Origin: RGIG4097 sp045613765
GTDB taxonomy: Bacteria > Bacillota > Clostridia > Christensenellales > CAG-917
Direction of reading: 5' to 3'
Assembly (NCBI GenBank): GCA_045613765.1
Contig: JAZLBO010000003.1
Location: 15,295 to 79,294 of the forward strand
Length of the DNA: 64,000 bases
The notes under the pieces were generated by a model. It had not been told where the DNA came from and did no database searches. It was given only the letters and a program-made list of their open reading frames with translations. Shown here in pieces: positions 43,746 to 50,825 of this stretch (positions are counted from its first letter, which is position 1; each line of letters starts with the position of its first letter). The translations under genes were made by a program, and so were the position numbers.

Positions 43746-44109
43746 GGGGGTGTACTGGATTCGACTACTGGTTAGAGTCGGGATAAGCATGTCGCAGGCT
43801 CGTCTGCGTTAAAACGGAACGCTAAAATTAAATGCAAAAAACAATTCAATGAAATCCAACATGGGTTTCGCCCTCGCTGCATAATTTAAGTCAGCGTGTC
43901 GCCCCGAGGTTTTCTGTTCCCTTGGCAAGCGGCATCAGAAAAACAGACAACACCAACCCAGTGTCCTGTAAGTTGGTTGTCATTTAGGACTCATCAATCT
44001 AAGGTTCGCCCACGTACCGAAGTGCGAAAAATTCAAACGTGAGATAAACATGTAGAAAGTGCCGGTGAAGGCTTTTAGGACCGGGGTTCAACTCCCCGCA
44101 TCTCCACCA
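43746..44109 (+). ncRNA. ssrA: tmRNA (SsrA)
   Basis: The acceptor stem GGGGGTG (43746-43752) pairs with CATCTCC (44099-44105), followed by an encoded CCA. ACTGGATTCGAC, just after the 5' end, is the conserved tmRNA start. The tag frame ends at TAA 43882-43884 and reads NAKNNSMKSNMGFALAA; the exact resume codon, just upstream, is not fixed from sequence alone. The T-arm is CGGGG, loop TTCAACT, CCCCG. It works with SmpB (27288-27740) to free stalled ribosomes. Copies of its 3' end recur downstream to 44455. Confidence 0.96.
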
Positions 44110-44154
44110 AAAAGCAAAACACGAACCTTTATGGCTCGTGTTTTTGCTTTTTTT
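44110..44154 (+). terminator. Terminator of tmRNA
   Basis: AAAGCAAAACACGA (44111-44124) pairs with the TCGTG...GCTTT arm (44136-44150, one bulged T), followed by a T run. Confidence 0.85.
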
Positions 44155-44170
44155 GATACACGGAAATGAT

Positions 44171-44455
44171 GTTGCGGGGAGTTGAACGAGAGCGTATAAA
44201 AAATGATAGACACCTATCATTTTTAGCGTTGACCGATGTGCTTTGTGTGGCATACACCTATACAAGCACAATTGACACACAAAGCGCAAGAACAACTCCC
44301 TCGCATCTCAAATTTTATGCGGGAAAACACCTTTGGTGTTGGCAACAATGTTGCCTGAACCCCGGAACCGGGCTGGCGTTCATTCGCCTGTGCAAGCACG
44401 CTCATTTCACTATTACAGCGCGCGGACGCGCCTACAACTCCCCGCATCTCCACCA
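44171..44455 (+). repeat. tmRNA 3'-end module D: hairpin-split T-arm copy
   Basis: The left edge has an inverted copy of the tmRNA T-arm and acceptor (44173-44187, 15 bases). A partial direct copy lies at 44291-44309. Near the right end come hairpins AACACC/GGTGTT, GGCAAC/GTTGCC and CCCCGG/CCGGG. Then comes a T, a 60-bp insert (44375-44434) that starts GGCG, contains CACTATTAC and ends CCTA, and finally 44435-44455, identical to the tmRNA 3' end from C56 to CCA. The T-loop is thus split exactly between T54 and C56. No protein gene is present. Confidence 0.75.
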
Positions 44456-44458
44456 AAC

Positions 44459-44487
44459 AAAACACCGAAATGTCTTCGGTGTTTTTT
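44459..44487 (+). terminator. Terminator after module D
   Basis: AACACCGAA (44461-44469) pairs with TTCGGTGTT (44475-44483), followed by a T run. Its sequence differs from the tmRNA terminator. Confidence 0.88.
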
Positions 44488-44509
44488 CGTTATACGACAG
44501 GCGAATATG

Positions 44510-44538
44510 TTGAAAAAATGCAAAATTTGTGCTATAAT
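44510..44538 (+). promoter_or_regulatory. Promoter of the first acetyltransferase
   Basis: TTGAAA (44510-44515), 17-base spacer, TATAAT (44533-44538). Confidence 0.85.
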
Positions 44539-44587
44539 AAATTAAACGATAAATAAGAATAGGTCGAACGGATTATGGGTGGGGTAC

Positions 44588-45019
44588 ATGATAGAGTTAA
44601 GAGATATCACGGAGAAAAACTTTAATGAATGTTTGCAGTTGAAAGCAAGTGTGGATAATGAGGACTTTGTAGATACAGTGACATATTCTCTTGCAGAAGC
44701 ATGGCTTTTGTATAAGGAAACAGAGATTTTTGCAATTTATAATGATGAAACAATAGTTGGCTTTGTATCTATGTATGTTGGAGACGCAAATTACCAAATT
44801 ATCAATTTTTTGATTGATGATGCCTATCAAAAAAAAGGATTTGGGACAGAAGCGGCAAAAATCTGTATTGATTTCTTAAAAAACAAATACGCTGCTACAA
44901 GAATTTCCGCACCAGTAGATATAAGAAACACTACAGCTCAGATGTTTTGGGAGAAGTTAGGTTTTTCGTTTTCTGATAGTATCGAAGATGGATATGTTTT
45001 TATGAGGCTTTTTGTGTAA
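44588..45019 (+). CDS. GNAT acetyltransferase 1
   Basis: A 143-residue GNAT-fold enzyme that would transfer an acetyl group from acetyl-CoA to an amine. It has a first strand and helix (IELRDITEKNFNECLQL), the FVSMYVG and INFLIDDAYQKKGFGTEA block containing the acetyl-CoA pyrophosphate loop QKKGFGTE, and the C-terminal NTTAQMFWEKLGF segment. The layout resembles spermine/spermidine or diamine acetyltransferases, without certainty. ATG 44588 is chosen; an upstream GTG at 44579 is also possible. Codon choice is more AT-rich than in neighbouring core genes, which fits recent transfer next to tmRNA. Confidence 0.8.
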   Translation: MIELRDITEKNFNECLQLKASVDNEDFVDTVTYSLAEAWLLYKETEIFAIYNDETIVGFVSMYVGDANYQIINFLIDDAYQKKGFGTEAAKICIDFLKNKYAATRISAPVDIRNTTAQMFWEKLGFSFSDSIEDGYVFMRLFV

Positions 45020-45117
45020 TGCTTTGTAAGGGCCAATTCCAATTTATAAAACAGTTAGATAAAATTGAATTTGACGAAGAGTTGACATTCTGTAGGAGCT
45101 TTTACAAAGGAGAGTAA

Positions 45118-45561
45118 ATGGTAAAATATATTGTTCGCCCAGCAATAGCTGGTGACCATGATTTGATATACACCCTCAAGGCTGAGTCCATTCGGCCTTA
45201 TGTGGAAAAAATCTGGGGTTGGGACGAGAAATTTCAACAAAAAGATTTTGATAGTGACTTTGCCTCTGTTGAGTATTTTAGTGTAATTGAAATTGACGGC
45301 AAGTTTATTGGGTTTTTACAGTGCTACTTTGAATCACCCTATCTTGATGTTGCCGAAATCCATCTGCTTTCAGAGTATCGTGGCAAGGGCATTGGCTCTG
45401 ATATTCTGCTGAGCCTCCAAAACGACTGTTTGATTAAGAAGAGAACGATGCGTATTGGTTGCTTTAAGGAAAACCACCGTGCAAAATCCCTCTATCAAAA
45501 GTTAGGGTTCATACAGACGGAGGAAACTAATACGCACTATATACTTCAATACCCGTACTAA
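45118..45561 (+). CDS. GNAT acetyltransferase 2
   Basis: A 147-residue GNAT enzyme with good ribosome site AAAGGAG before ATG 45118. It shows VRPAIAGDHDLIYTLKAES, the aromatic YVEKIWGWDEKFQQ segment, VAEIHLLSEYRGKGIGSDIL (acetyl-CoA loop RGKGIG) and HRAKSLYQKLGF. This version, with its Trp-rich region, is common in mobile gene pools of gut Clostridia, where members are filed as GNAT family N-acetyltransferases of unknown substrate. It is not closely similar to the GNAT gene 98 bp upstream. Confidence 0.85.
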   Translation: MVKYIVRPAIAGDHDLIYTLKAESIRPYVEKIWGWDEKFQQKDFDSDFASVEYFSVIEIDGKFIGFLQCYFESPYLDVAEIHLLSEYRGKGIGSDILLSLQNDCLIKKRTMRIGCFKENHRAKSLYQKLGFIQTEETNTHYILQYPY

Positions 45562-45648
45562 ATTCCAATTTGTCGGTGAGTTTAATTGTACGCATTTTGG
45601 GTAAACTGTACGCAAATTGTATCGAAATAGGTATTTACACACAAAATG

Positions 45649-45681
45649 AAAAAGACGAACTCGCAGTAGTTCGTCTTTTTT
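45649..45681. terminator. Bidirectional terminator between converging genes
   Basis: AAAAAGACGAACT (45649-45661 region) pairs with AGTTCGTCTTTTT, giving a 13-bp stem with T runs on both strands. It lies between the acetyltransferase and the converging permease. Confidence 0.9.
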
Positions 45682-45700
45682 GTTGCCCAAAACTGTGTGA

Positions 45701-47017
45701 TTATATAAACAATATTGAAAGGTGCAGGGTGGCAAGGGCAAGGATCATAAGGGGGATGCTTGTCATTGCGCCGTACATCATAAACTTGCCAAAGGACAAG
45801 TGGTAGTCGTGTTTTTTGAGGATTGAGAGCCACATAATGCCTGCCAATGCGCCCACGGGTGTGAGATATGCGCCAATGTTTGAGCCAATGATTGAAGCAT
45901 ACAATGCGCCATAGTAGTTCGCGCCCGTAAGCCCTGCCAAAGACAATCCATCTGCAAACAAAACACTCATAGGAATATTGTTCAGTACGTTGGATGAAAG
46001 GAAGGATGCAAGCCCGTAGATGAATATGCTATCCCCATTGTTGAAAGCCTTTGCAACCATACCTGTAAATCCACACTTATTCAGTGCAAGAACAATGACA
46101 AACATTGAGATGACAAATGGTGCAAGCGCGTAGGGAAGGCGTTTTAACACTCGCAAAAAGAGAGATAAACCCTGCTTTTTGACAAGAAGATATACAAATG
46201 CAAAGATTATAAGACTGCCTGCAATCACTGCGCAGGCCACCCACATTTCAATGCCGATATATGAGCAAATTGAAAGGGCAATGATAGCAAGTGCAAGGTG
46301 CACAATACCTGTGATTACAAGGAATTTATCCCCAAGTTGAACGTCGTCGTGTTCCACAGACATGGGCTCACGGAGTTGCTTATGGAATATGCCACTGAGC
46401 AAGAAAAATGCACCTACGGCACAAGCCATACTTGGCAAAATCATAACCTTCAAATAGTCAAAGAAATCAATATTTGCGCTTGATGCAAGATATATGTTTG
46501 TAGGGTTGCCAATGATGAGTGTCATGCTCAAAGTGTTGGCTGCCACAAACTCTGCAATAAGGAAAGGCAAGGGGTTGATTTTAACCTTTTTGGCAAAGTG
46601 CAATATAAAGGGTGTAAAGGTCAGTATGACAATATCGTTGGATGTGAACATTGTCAAAAGTGACACTGTAATATACAAAGTAAGGAACAAACTCTTTTGA
46701 GTTGCCTTTGATTTGCGCACTGCAAGGCAAGCAAGATATTCAAACAAATTCATCTCGTCAAGGAAGACGGAAAGGAAAGTCATACCAAAGAATATCACAA
46801 GCAATTTCAATGGGTTGACAGACGTTTGTCTTGTAAGACCTGCCCAAGTTTCTTGAGGGGATATGCAACCGATTGCAAGGAGCAAAATTGCGCCAAGGAG
46901 AGCAATAATCCAGTAAAAACTGATGGATTTACCCTTGACCGTAAAAGTCGGCTTGACAATGAGCAAGATCAAAATTGTAAGTATGGTGATGGCACTCACC
47001 ACAATGGTTGCAATCAT
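45701..47017 (-). CDS. ArsB/NhaD-like ion permease, 438 aa
   Basis: A membrane carrier with about 11-12 helices in two repeats. TFLSVFLDEMNLFEYLA and SLLTMFTSNDIVILTFTPF form the first half-repeat, with FIAEFVAANTLSMTLIIGNPTNIYLA close to the family hairpin motif. ASFLSSNVLNNIPMSVLF and GSNIGAYLTPVGALAGIMW form the second. This is the ion-transporter superfamily of ArsB and NhaD; the substrate could be arsenite, Na+ or an organic anion. No ars regulator or arsenate reductase is nearby, so resistance is not implied. Codon use resembles the core genome. Confidence 0.85.
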   Translation of the reverse strand: MIATIVVSAITILTILILLIVKPTFTVKGKSISFYWIIALLGAILLLAIGCISPQETWAGLTRQTSVNPLKLLVIFFGMTFLSVFLDEMNLFEYLACLAVRKSKATQKSLFLTLYITVSLLTMFTSNDIVILTFTPFILHFAKKVKINPLPFLIAEFVAANTLSMTLIIGNPTNIYLASSANIDFFDYLKVMILPSMACAVGAFFLLSGIFHKQLREPMSVEHDDVQLGDKFLVITGIVHLALAIIALSICSYIGIEMWVACAVIAGSLIIFAFVYLLVKKQGLSLFLRVLKRLPYALAPFVISMFVIVLALNKCGFTGMVAKAFNNGDSIFIYGLASFLSSNVLNNIPMSVLFADGLSLAGLTGANYYGALYASIIGSNIGAYLTPVGALAGIMWLSILKKHDYHLSFGKFMMYGAMTSIPLMILALATLHLSILFI

Positions 47018-47203
47018 AGTTCAAATTTCCTCACGGCGCATTATAGCACAATCAACAGAAAAACCATAACAAAATGCAACAAAATTATTATAATAATAAA
47101 AATGACAACATAGAGTGATCATCAATACAAAATATGCAAGGTACAAAATGAGTGCCGTGACAGTGGAAATAAAAAATATTTTTTGAAAAGTACGTGAAAA
47201 TGC

Positions 47204-47232
47204 TTGCCTAATCTTTGTATTTATTGTAATAT
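47204..47232 (+). promoter_or_regulatory. Promoter of tRNA-Val
   Basis: TTGCCT (47204-47209), 17-base spacer, TAATAT (47227-47232), placing the start about 5 bases before the tRNA. Confidence 0.65.
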
Positions 47233-47243
47233 ATCACTGCTAC

Positions 47244-47320
47244 GGAGGCATAGCCCAGTTGGTTAGAGCGCTACGTTGACATCGTAGAGGTCATAAGTTC
47301 GAGTCTTATTGTCTCCACCA
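47244..47320 (+). tRNA. tRNA-Val(GAC)
   Basis: Acceptor GGAGGCA pairs with TGTCTCC, followed by encoded ACCA. Anticodon stem CTACG/CGTAG holds loop TTGACAT, anticodon GAC for valine. T-arm is ATAAG, loop TTCGAGT, CTTAT. The D stem (GCCC/GAGC) has one C-A mismatch, which is mildly unusual. Copies of its 3' end recur through the next 800 bp. Confidence 0.95.
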
Positions 47321-47325
47321 ACAAC

Positions 47326-47355
47326 ACCTGGAACGCAAGTTTCAGGTTTTTTTTT
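47326..47355 (+). terminator. Terminator of tRNA-Val
   Basis: ACCTG..AAC (47326-47334) pairs with GTT..CAGGT (47339-47347) around GCAA, then a run of nine T. Confidence 0.88.
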
Positions 47356-47431
47356 ATGCAAATACGGCAAGATCTGCTTGCAAAGATTGCAGAGTTTGCA
47401 TAAAAAAGCGTACTGCAGAGCAGTGTTGTTG

Positions 47432-47525
47432 GTGGAAGAGCCCCTGGCAGAGAAAAGACGATGATTGTAATCATCCGACTTATTGTCTCCACCAAAAACC
47501 TGAAACGCAAGTTTCAGGTTTTTTT
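47432..47525 (+). repeat. Second copy of the tRNA-Val 3' end plus terminator
   Basis: CTTATTGTCTCCACCA at 47479-47494 equals the tRNA 3' end (47305-47320), and the following hairpin ACCTGAAAC/GTTTCAGGT (47498-47519) nearly repeats the tRNA terminator. Upstream, GATGA/TCATC (47462-47477) looks like an anticodon or substitute hairpin. GGTGGA at 47432 is at best a degraded tRNA start. The preceding 47356-47402 is an inverted repeat (ATGCAAA/TTTGCAT). This is probably a decayed tRNA-derived copy, not a working tRNA. Confidence 0.6.
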
Positions 47526-47529
47526 ATGT

Positions 47530-47670
47530 CAACAAGCCTCAACGGCATGACTGCCGTAGCACTGATGTGCTTGAACTTATGACGGTCATAAGTGGCGTTT
47601 CGCTCTTGCGAGTAAACTCGCTCGCTCCACTATTACGGGCAAAGCCCTACGAGTCTTATTGTCTCCACCA
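47530..47670 (+). repeat. tRNA-Val 3'-end module A: hairpin-split T-arm copy
   Basis: Three hairpins come first: ACGGC/GCCGT, AGCAC/GTGCT and CTTATGAC/GTCATAAG, the last made of an inverted and a direct copy of the tRNA T-stem strand. After T54 (47593) a 56-bp insert (47594-47649) begins GGCG, contains hairpin GCGAGT/ACTCGC, then CACTATTAC, hairpin GGGC/GCCC and CTA. The tRNA sequence resumes at C56 and runs unchanged to CCA (47650-47670). Confidence 0.75.
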
Positions 47671-47676
47671 AACAGG

Positions 47677-47707
47677 AATAAAACGAACTAAATCGGTTCG
47701 TTTTATT
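47677..47707 (+). terminator. Terminator after module A
   Basis: AATAAAACGAAC (47677-47688) and GTTCGTTTTATT (47696-47707) form a perfect 12-bp stem. It is unlike the tRNA terminator in sequence. Confidence 0.75.
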
Positions 47708-47716
47708 CATTATATT

Positions 47717-47896
47717 GTCAAGATATGACTCGAACTGGTGGCTATGCCACCTGCACACGCTGTGTGCCATGACCTCTAAGTCATAAGTGGCGCTCGTTCA
47801 TTTGTGGAGGCACATTCACTCGCTATTACGTTCACTCTGTTCACTACGAGTCTTTGGCAGAGATGGAATATTTGCAAGAATGCAGAAAAGTTTATT
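47717..47896 (+). repeat. Module B: diverged hairpin-split T-arm copy
   Basis: It starts with an inverted tRNA-like 3' stretch (GACTCGAAC at 47727-47735). Then come hairpins GGTGGC/GCCACC, GCACAC/GTGTGC and ATGAC/GTCAT. ATAAGT leads into a 58-bp insert (47789-47846) starting GGCG, with CGCTATTAC in place of CACTATTAC, and ending CTA. CGAGTCTT follows. Its right end then diverges from the tRNA (TTGGCAGAGATGGA) and matches module C for over 50 bp. Confidence 0.65.
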
Positions 47897-47897
47897 T

Positions 47898-48083
47898 TGG
47901 TGGAGATAACAAGACACGAACTTGGTGGTTGTCACCACCCACACTTTGTGTGTCATGACCTCTTGGTCATAAGTGGCGTTGCGCTCTTGCGAGTAAACTC
48001 ACTCGCTCCACTATTACGGGCAGAGCCCTACGAGTCTTTGGCAGAGATGGAGCATTTGCAAGAATGCAGAAATGTTTATTTGG
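47898..48083 (+). repeat. Module C: hairpin-split T-arm copy with inverted 3' end
   Basis: The left edge (47898-47921) is an inverted, diverged copy of the tRNA 3' end including the CCA complement. Hairpins GGTGG/CCACC, ACAC/GTGT and ATGAC/GTCAT follow. The 56-bp insert (47975-48030) differs from that of module A at only 3 positions. The right end matches module B. Beyond it, up to 48230, only AT-rich DNA with a repeated TTTTGGTTTCAAA (48135 and 48155 region) is seen. Confidence 0.7.
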
Positions 48084-48230
48084 AAAAGAAAGAAGATATT
48101 GATATAAAAATAAGGTCGATTTCAAAGTCAAAAATTTTGGTTTCAAACACGATTTTTTGGTTTCAAAGTGCTTTTTGCCGTTAAAATCAGCGAAAATAAC
48201 CGGTTTAGTCGCTCCCCGGGGAGTAATGAT

Positions 48231-48277
48231 AAATGCCGCTTACATCGAAAATGGTGTAGGCGGCATTTTGTTTTTTT
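48231..48277 (+). terminator. Orphan terminator
   Basis: AAATGCCGC (48231-48239) pairs with GCGGCATTT (48260-48268), extended inward by five more pairs, then a run of seven T. No intact gene ends here, so it marks a lost gene or a mobile-element boundary. Confidence 0.85.
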
Positions 48278-48358
48278 GTTAGCTGCGATAATCGGCGGCG
48301 AGAACTTTAATCGCGATGATTTTTAACACGTTTGTTCGGTTGGACGCTCGCTGGCTCG

Positions 48359-48433
48359 CTAATCTGTTGCTACGCTCCTTATGGTCTCCGGGGAAATATT
48401 TCCGTGCCACAATTCTTCAAGCGTACTTCTCAT
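48359..48433 (-). pseudogene. Truncated DUF6809-like N-terminus
   Basis: A very strong ribosome site (AAGGAGGTGAGC) precedes the ATG at 48433. The frame reads MRSTLEELWHGNISPE and then stops after 24 codons. The start resembles the N-terminus of small DUF6809-type proteins (MKxILEELYxGNIxP) that travel on Clostridia conjugative elements. The remainder is lost, so this is a remnant and a hint of past mobile DNA. Confidence 0.5.
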
Positions 48434-48524
48434 AAGCTCACCTCCTTGTAGCATCGTACTATACCATAGGCCGGGGAGTATTGCAGGACAACTTTTTGTG
48501 AACGGAAATGTTATTTTTACAACA

Positions 48525-48569
48525 AAAAAGCATATACTGTGAGATTATAATTTTACTCACAGTATATGT
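48525..48569. terminator. Terminator of the ATPase module
   Basis: CATATACTGTGAG (48531-48543) and CTCACAGTATATG (48557-48569) form a 13-bp stem with T runs on both strands. On the - strand it follows the stop at 48581. Confidence 0.88.
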
Positions 48570-48580
48570 TTTACACACTT

Positions 48581-49279
48581 TTAAGTGTGTTGAGAATATT
48601 TAAGCTTATTTTGGAAGTCTTTTACTGTTAAAACTTCCACCTCATCGTACAGATACGAACATCCTTGACAATCTTTTTTATTAGATAGCCTTTTTAAAGA
48701 TTGCTTTAGAGATCTGAGTGGATTATCTGTGTCGGGATCTGTACCAGCAACATCTGCCAATATATCTTCGATACCATCAGCACCATCTACATCTACAACA
48801 ACCGTAAAAACGAGTCGAAATGTTCGACCTGATTTTTCGTCTTGACATAATGGAAAAACATGTTTTTCTAAAGTTATGTAACTTTCAACTGCTTTCAGTT
48901 TAATTGAATCAATTAGTCCATCAATTTTCCTTTTTTGATTTTCCCAAAAAAGATTCCAATAATCATCACAGATTACCTCTGGAGTCGCTTTTTTACACTT
49001 ACCCTTTTCCTCATCGAAGGACTTCTTTGTAATTTTCTGTCTAAATCCTGATTTGAACTCAATTAATTCAATAGTCATTCCTTTGAATTGGATTCCATCA
49101 GCAGATGTAGGAATGTTGTTTGAGTTGAATATAGATTTAGATATATCATCAAAATTGTAAATGATGGATTCGTTTTCAACCAATGCTTGTCCTTTGTCAT
49201 TTTGGGAAACGTCGGTTATGGTAGTTTTGAATTCCTCCCAGTTCGCAAGAGCAAACTGGGATAGATTTAAAGTTGTCAT
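48581..49279 (-). CDS. Putative PD-(D/E)XK nuclease-like partner of an AAA ATPase, 232 aa
   Basis: No named family is recognised. Asp61 (SADGIQF), 12 residues, then Glu74-Phe-Lys76 at the end of a hydrophobic strand (MTIELIEFKSG) gives the D-x(n)-ExK layout of PD-(D/E)XK nucleases. A helix with LIDSIKLKAVESYITLEKH and a strand (FRLVFTVVVDVDGAD) follow, which could complete the fold. A CxxC (DCQGC) lies near the C-terminus. The gene starts 5 bp after the ATPase stop, so the pair is made together. More AT-rich than core genes. Role as effector of a defence pair is inference. Confidence 0.55.
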   Translation of the reverse strand: MTTLNLSQFALANWEEFKTTITDVSQNDKGQALVENESIIYNFDDISKSIFNSNNIPTSADGIQFKGMTIELIEFKSGFRQKITKKSFDEEKGKCKKATPEVICDDYWNLFWENQKRKIDGLIDSIKLKAVESYITLEKHVFPLCQDEKSGRTFRLVFTVVVDVDGADGIEDILADVAGTDPDTDNPLRSLKQSLKRLSNKKDCQGCSYLYDEVEVLTVKDFQNKLKYSQHT

Positions 49280-49284
49280 AACAA

Positions 49285-50748
49285 TTATTCACCACAATTC
49301 TTCAAATATTCATTGCGTAACATCTTAACTTCTGATAAGTATTGAAGAAAGTCCTGATAGATGTCTTCAATATTATCATCCACGCAAACATAATCCACCA
49401 TACCGTTTTCATCAAATTCGGTACGATAGAAATTGGTTATTTCCTGTACTTTATGTTTTCTCATATAAGCATCAAGTGCAAGCACAAAATTAGAACTGTG
49501 AGTTGTTAGTACAATATTAACTCCTAATTCTTTTACCAACAAAACAATCATTTCTGCAAATTTGTTTTGCCAAGAAGGATGTAAATGAGCCTCGGGCTCA
49601 TCAAGTATCAACATTGTTGATTTTCCAAGATGTCCTTTCTCTAACAATATCTTTATTATAGAAAACATTTTTGATCCAGTTGCTAAATTCGAGATCTTGA
49701 GCTTTGTTCCATTTGTGATATAATAATCTCCACTTGGAGAAAATTCAAAAGTTCCTGGAACTATAGAATCAAATTCTCTTTTTATTCTATCTAAAGAATC
49801 GTTAATTATTGTCTGCTCAAAAACGGAAGTGGAGCCATGCGCTTTCAAAGTAAACCTCAATTTGTTATTATGAGAGATGATATTGCTCGGATTTAACAAA
49901 CTTTCGGAATCAATTTCCGCATGGTAACGCAAATATCTTCTATAGATTGAAGAATCATCAAAAATGAAAGGATTATCAATAAAGAATATTTTTTTGTATG
50001 GTGTAGTATAAAAAACGGGCTCACCATTGTTAACTACACGATTATTCTCTATATTGACATTGAAACAACAAACATCATTATCATATATTTCTATTTTCGA
50101 ATTTGCAACAGAATGACTGGCGGGTTGTATTTGGCCAGAAAACTCTACATTTAAAGTTTGATTGATGCTTTCGCGAGCATATTCTATCAGTTGAGGATCT
50201 TTTTCCAAAACTCTAAACAAATCAATCAGCATTGTATTTGCAGCATCTATTTTTTCTGCAATAATCCTCAAAATATCGTTCCCATTGATCGTTGTTTTTA
50301 ATTTGTGAGAAATAAAAACCTGAATAGGTCTTATTTCGTAAAGTTCCTCAACTTTAATTTTAGAAAGTTCTTGCTTTATTAAACGTGCAAAATCTTCCAA
50401 CTTATTTGATGGTCCATCGTGTTTGTATTCACCAGATAGCAAAGAATACAATGCAGGAAACGAAAGAGCAAAATCCTTTAATTCTTCACTTGACGATAAT
50501 TCTTGTGCATGAACATAAAATCTCAAAAATCCAATCGTTTCAACCAAATCATCTAATTGATCGATAATATATCGTTCCCTATCATTGTTTGCTCTTGAAT
50601 TTAAGTTTGATACGGCATCCAATAAAGAATATACCGCTTTTCCAACAGTTGTTTTTCCAGAATTGTTTTTTCCAGTAATAATAGTCAAACCATTTAGAAG
50701 CATTGTGGAATCACTAACTATTCCAACATTATTTAATCTAATTTTCAT
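49285..50748 (-). CDS. AAA/ABC-type ATPase of a two-gene module, 487 aa
   Basis: An SMC/OLD-like ATPase. Walker A GKNNSGKT is at residues 26-33 (LTIITGKNNSGKTTVGKAV). A long helical and mixed middle (about 60-330) follows, then SNLATGSKMFSII, the signature-like loop, Walker B STMLILDEPEAHLHPSW, and the H-loop VLTTHSSNFV. The order matches AAA_15/AAA_21 ATPases found in anti-phage systems. No Toprim domain follows, so it is not a full OLD nuclease. GAGGAGG before the ATG is strong. AT-rich codon use and a position between tRNA-derived repeats and gene remnants suggest horizontal transfer. Confidence 0.85.
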   Translation of the reverse strand: MKIRLNNVGIVSDSTMLLNGLTIITGKNNSGKTTVGKAVYSLLDAVSNLNSRANNDRERYIIDQLDDLVETIGFLRFYVHAQELSSSEELKDFALSFPALYSLLSGEYKHDGPSNKLEDFARLIKQELSKIKVEELYEIRPIQVFISHKLKTTINGNDILRIIAEKIDAANTMLIDLFRVLEKDPQLIEYARESINQTLNVEFSGQIQPASHSVANSKIEIYDNDVCCFNVNIENNRVVNNGEPVFYTTPYKKIFFIDNPFIFDDSSIYRRYLRYHAEIDSESLLNPSNIISHNNKLRFTLKAHGSTSVFEQTIINDSLDRIKREFDSIVPGTFEFSPSGDYYITNGTKLKISNLATGSKMFSIIKILLEKGHLGKSTMLILDEPEAHLHPSWQNKFAEMIVLLVKELGVNIVLTTHSSNFVLALDAYMRKHKVQEITNFYRTEFDENGMVDYVCVDDNIEDIYQDFLQYLSEVKMLRNEYLKNCGE

Positions 50749-50804
50749 AATGCCTCCTCGTACTTTATTAATAATTGATCAATACAAGTTAAATATTGAT
50801 TTTA

Positions 50805-50825
50805 TTATACAAGTATATTGTACAA
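50805..50825 (-). promoter_or_regulatory. Operator-like repeat upstream of the ATPase module
   Basis: TTATACAA (50805-50812) and TTGTACAA (50818-50825) are near-identical 8-mers 13 bases apart; the second is a perfect palindrome. On the - strand a TATAAT lies within the block (50808-50803), so a repressor bound here would block the module. The rest of 50749-50971 shows only AT-rich sequence. Confidence 0.4.

Noticed and set aside
44110..47243. Prophage or integrative element using tmRNA as attachment site
   Set aside because: No integrase, phage or conjugation gene is present; only the duplicated 3' ends suggest past insertion.
47432..47494. Second functional tRNA gene next to tRNA-Val
   Set aside because: The 3' end is good, but D-arm and acceptor pairing cannot be formed; it reads as a decayed copy.
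44375..48030. Group I intron in the T-loop of tmRNA or tRNA
   Set aside because: The inserts are only 56-60 bp and lie in partial copies, not in the intact RNA genes. A self-splicing intron needs far more sequence.
47530..48083. CRISPR array
   Set aside because: Units are irregular in length, built from hairpins and tRNA sequence, with no constant repeat-spacer pattern and no cas genes.
44171..48083. Integron attC sites
   Set aside because: Hairpins are present, but I see no RYYYAAC/GTTRRRY core pairs and no integrase gene in the window.
48581..50748. PARIS (AriA-AriB) or Septu (PtuA-PtuB) defence system
   Set aside because: The partner lacks the Toprim/DUF4435 pattern of AriB and the HNH motif of PtuB.
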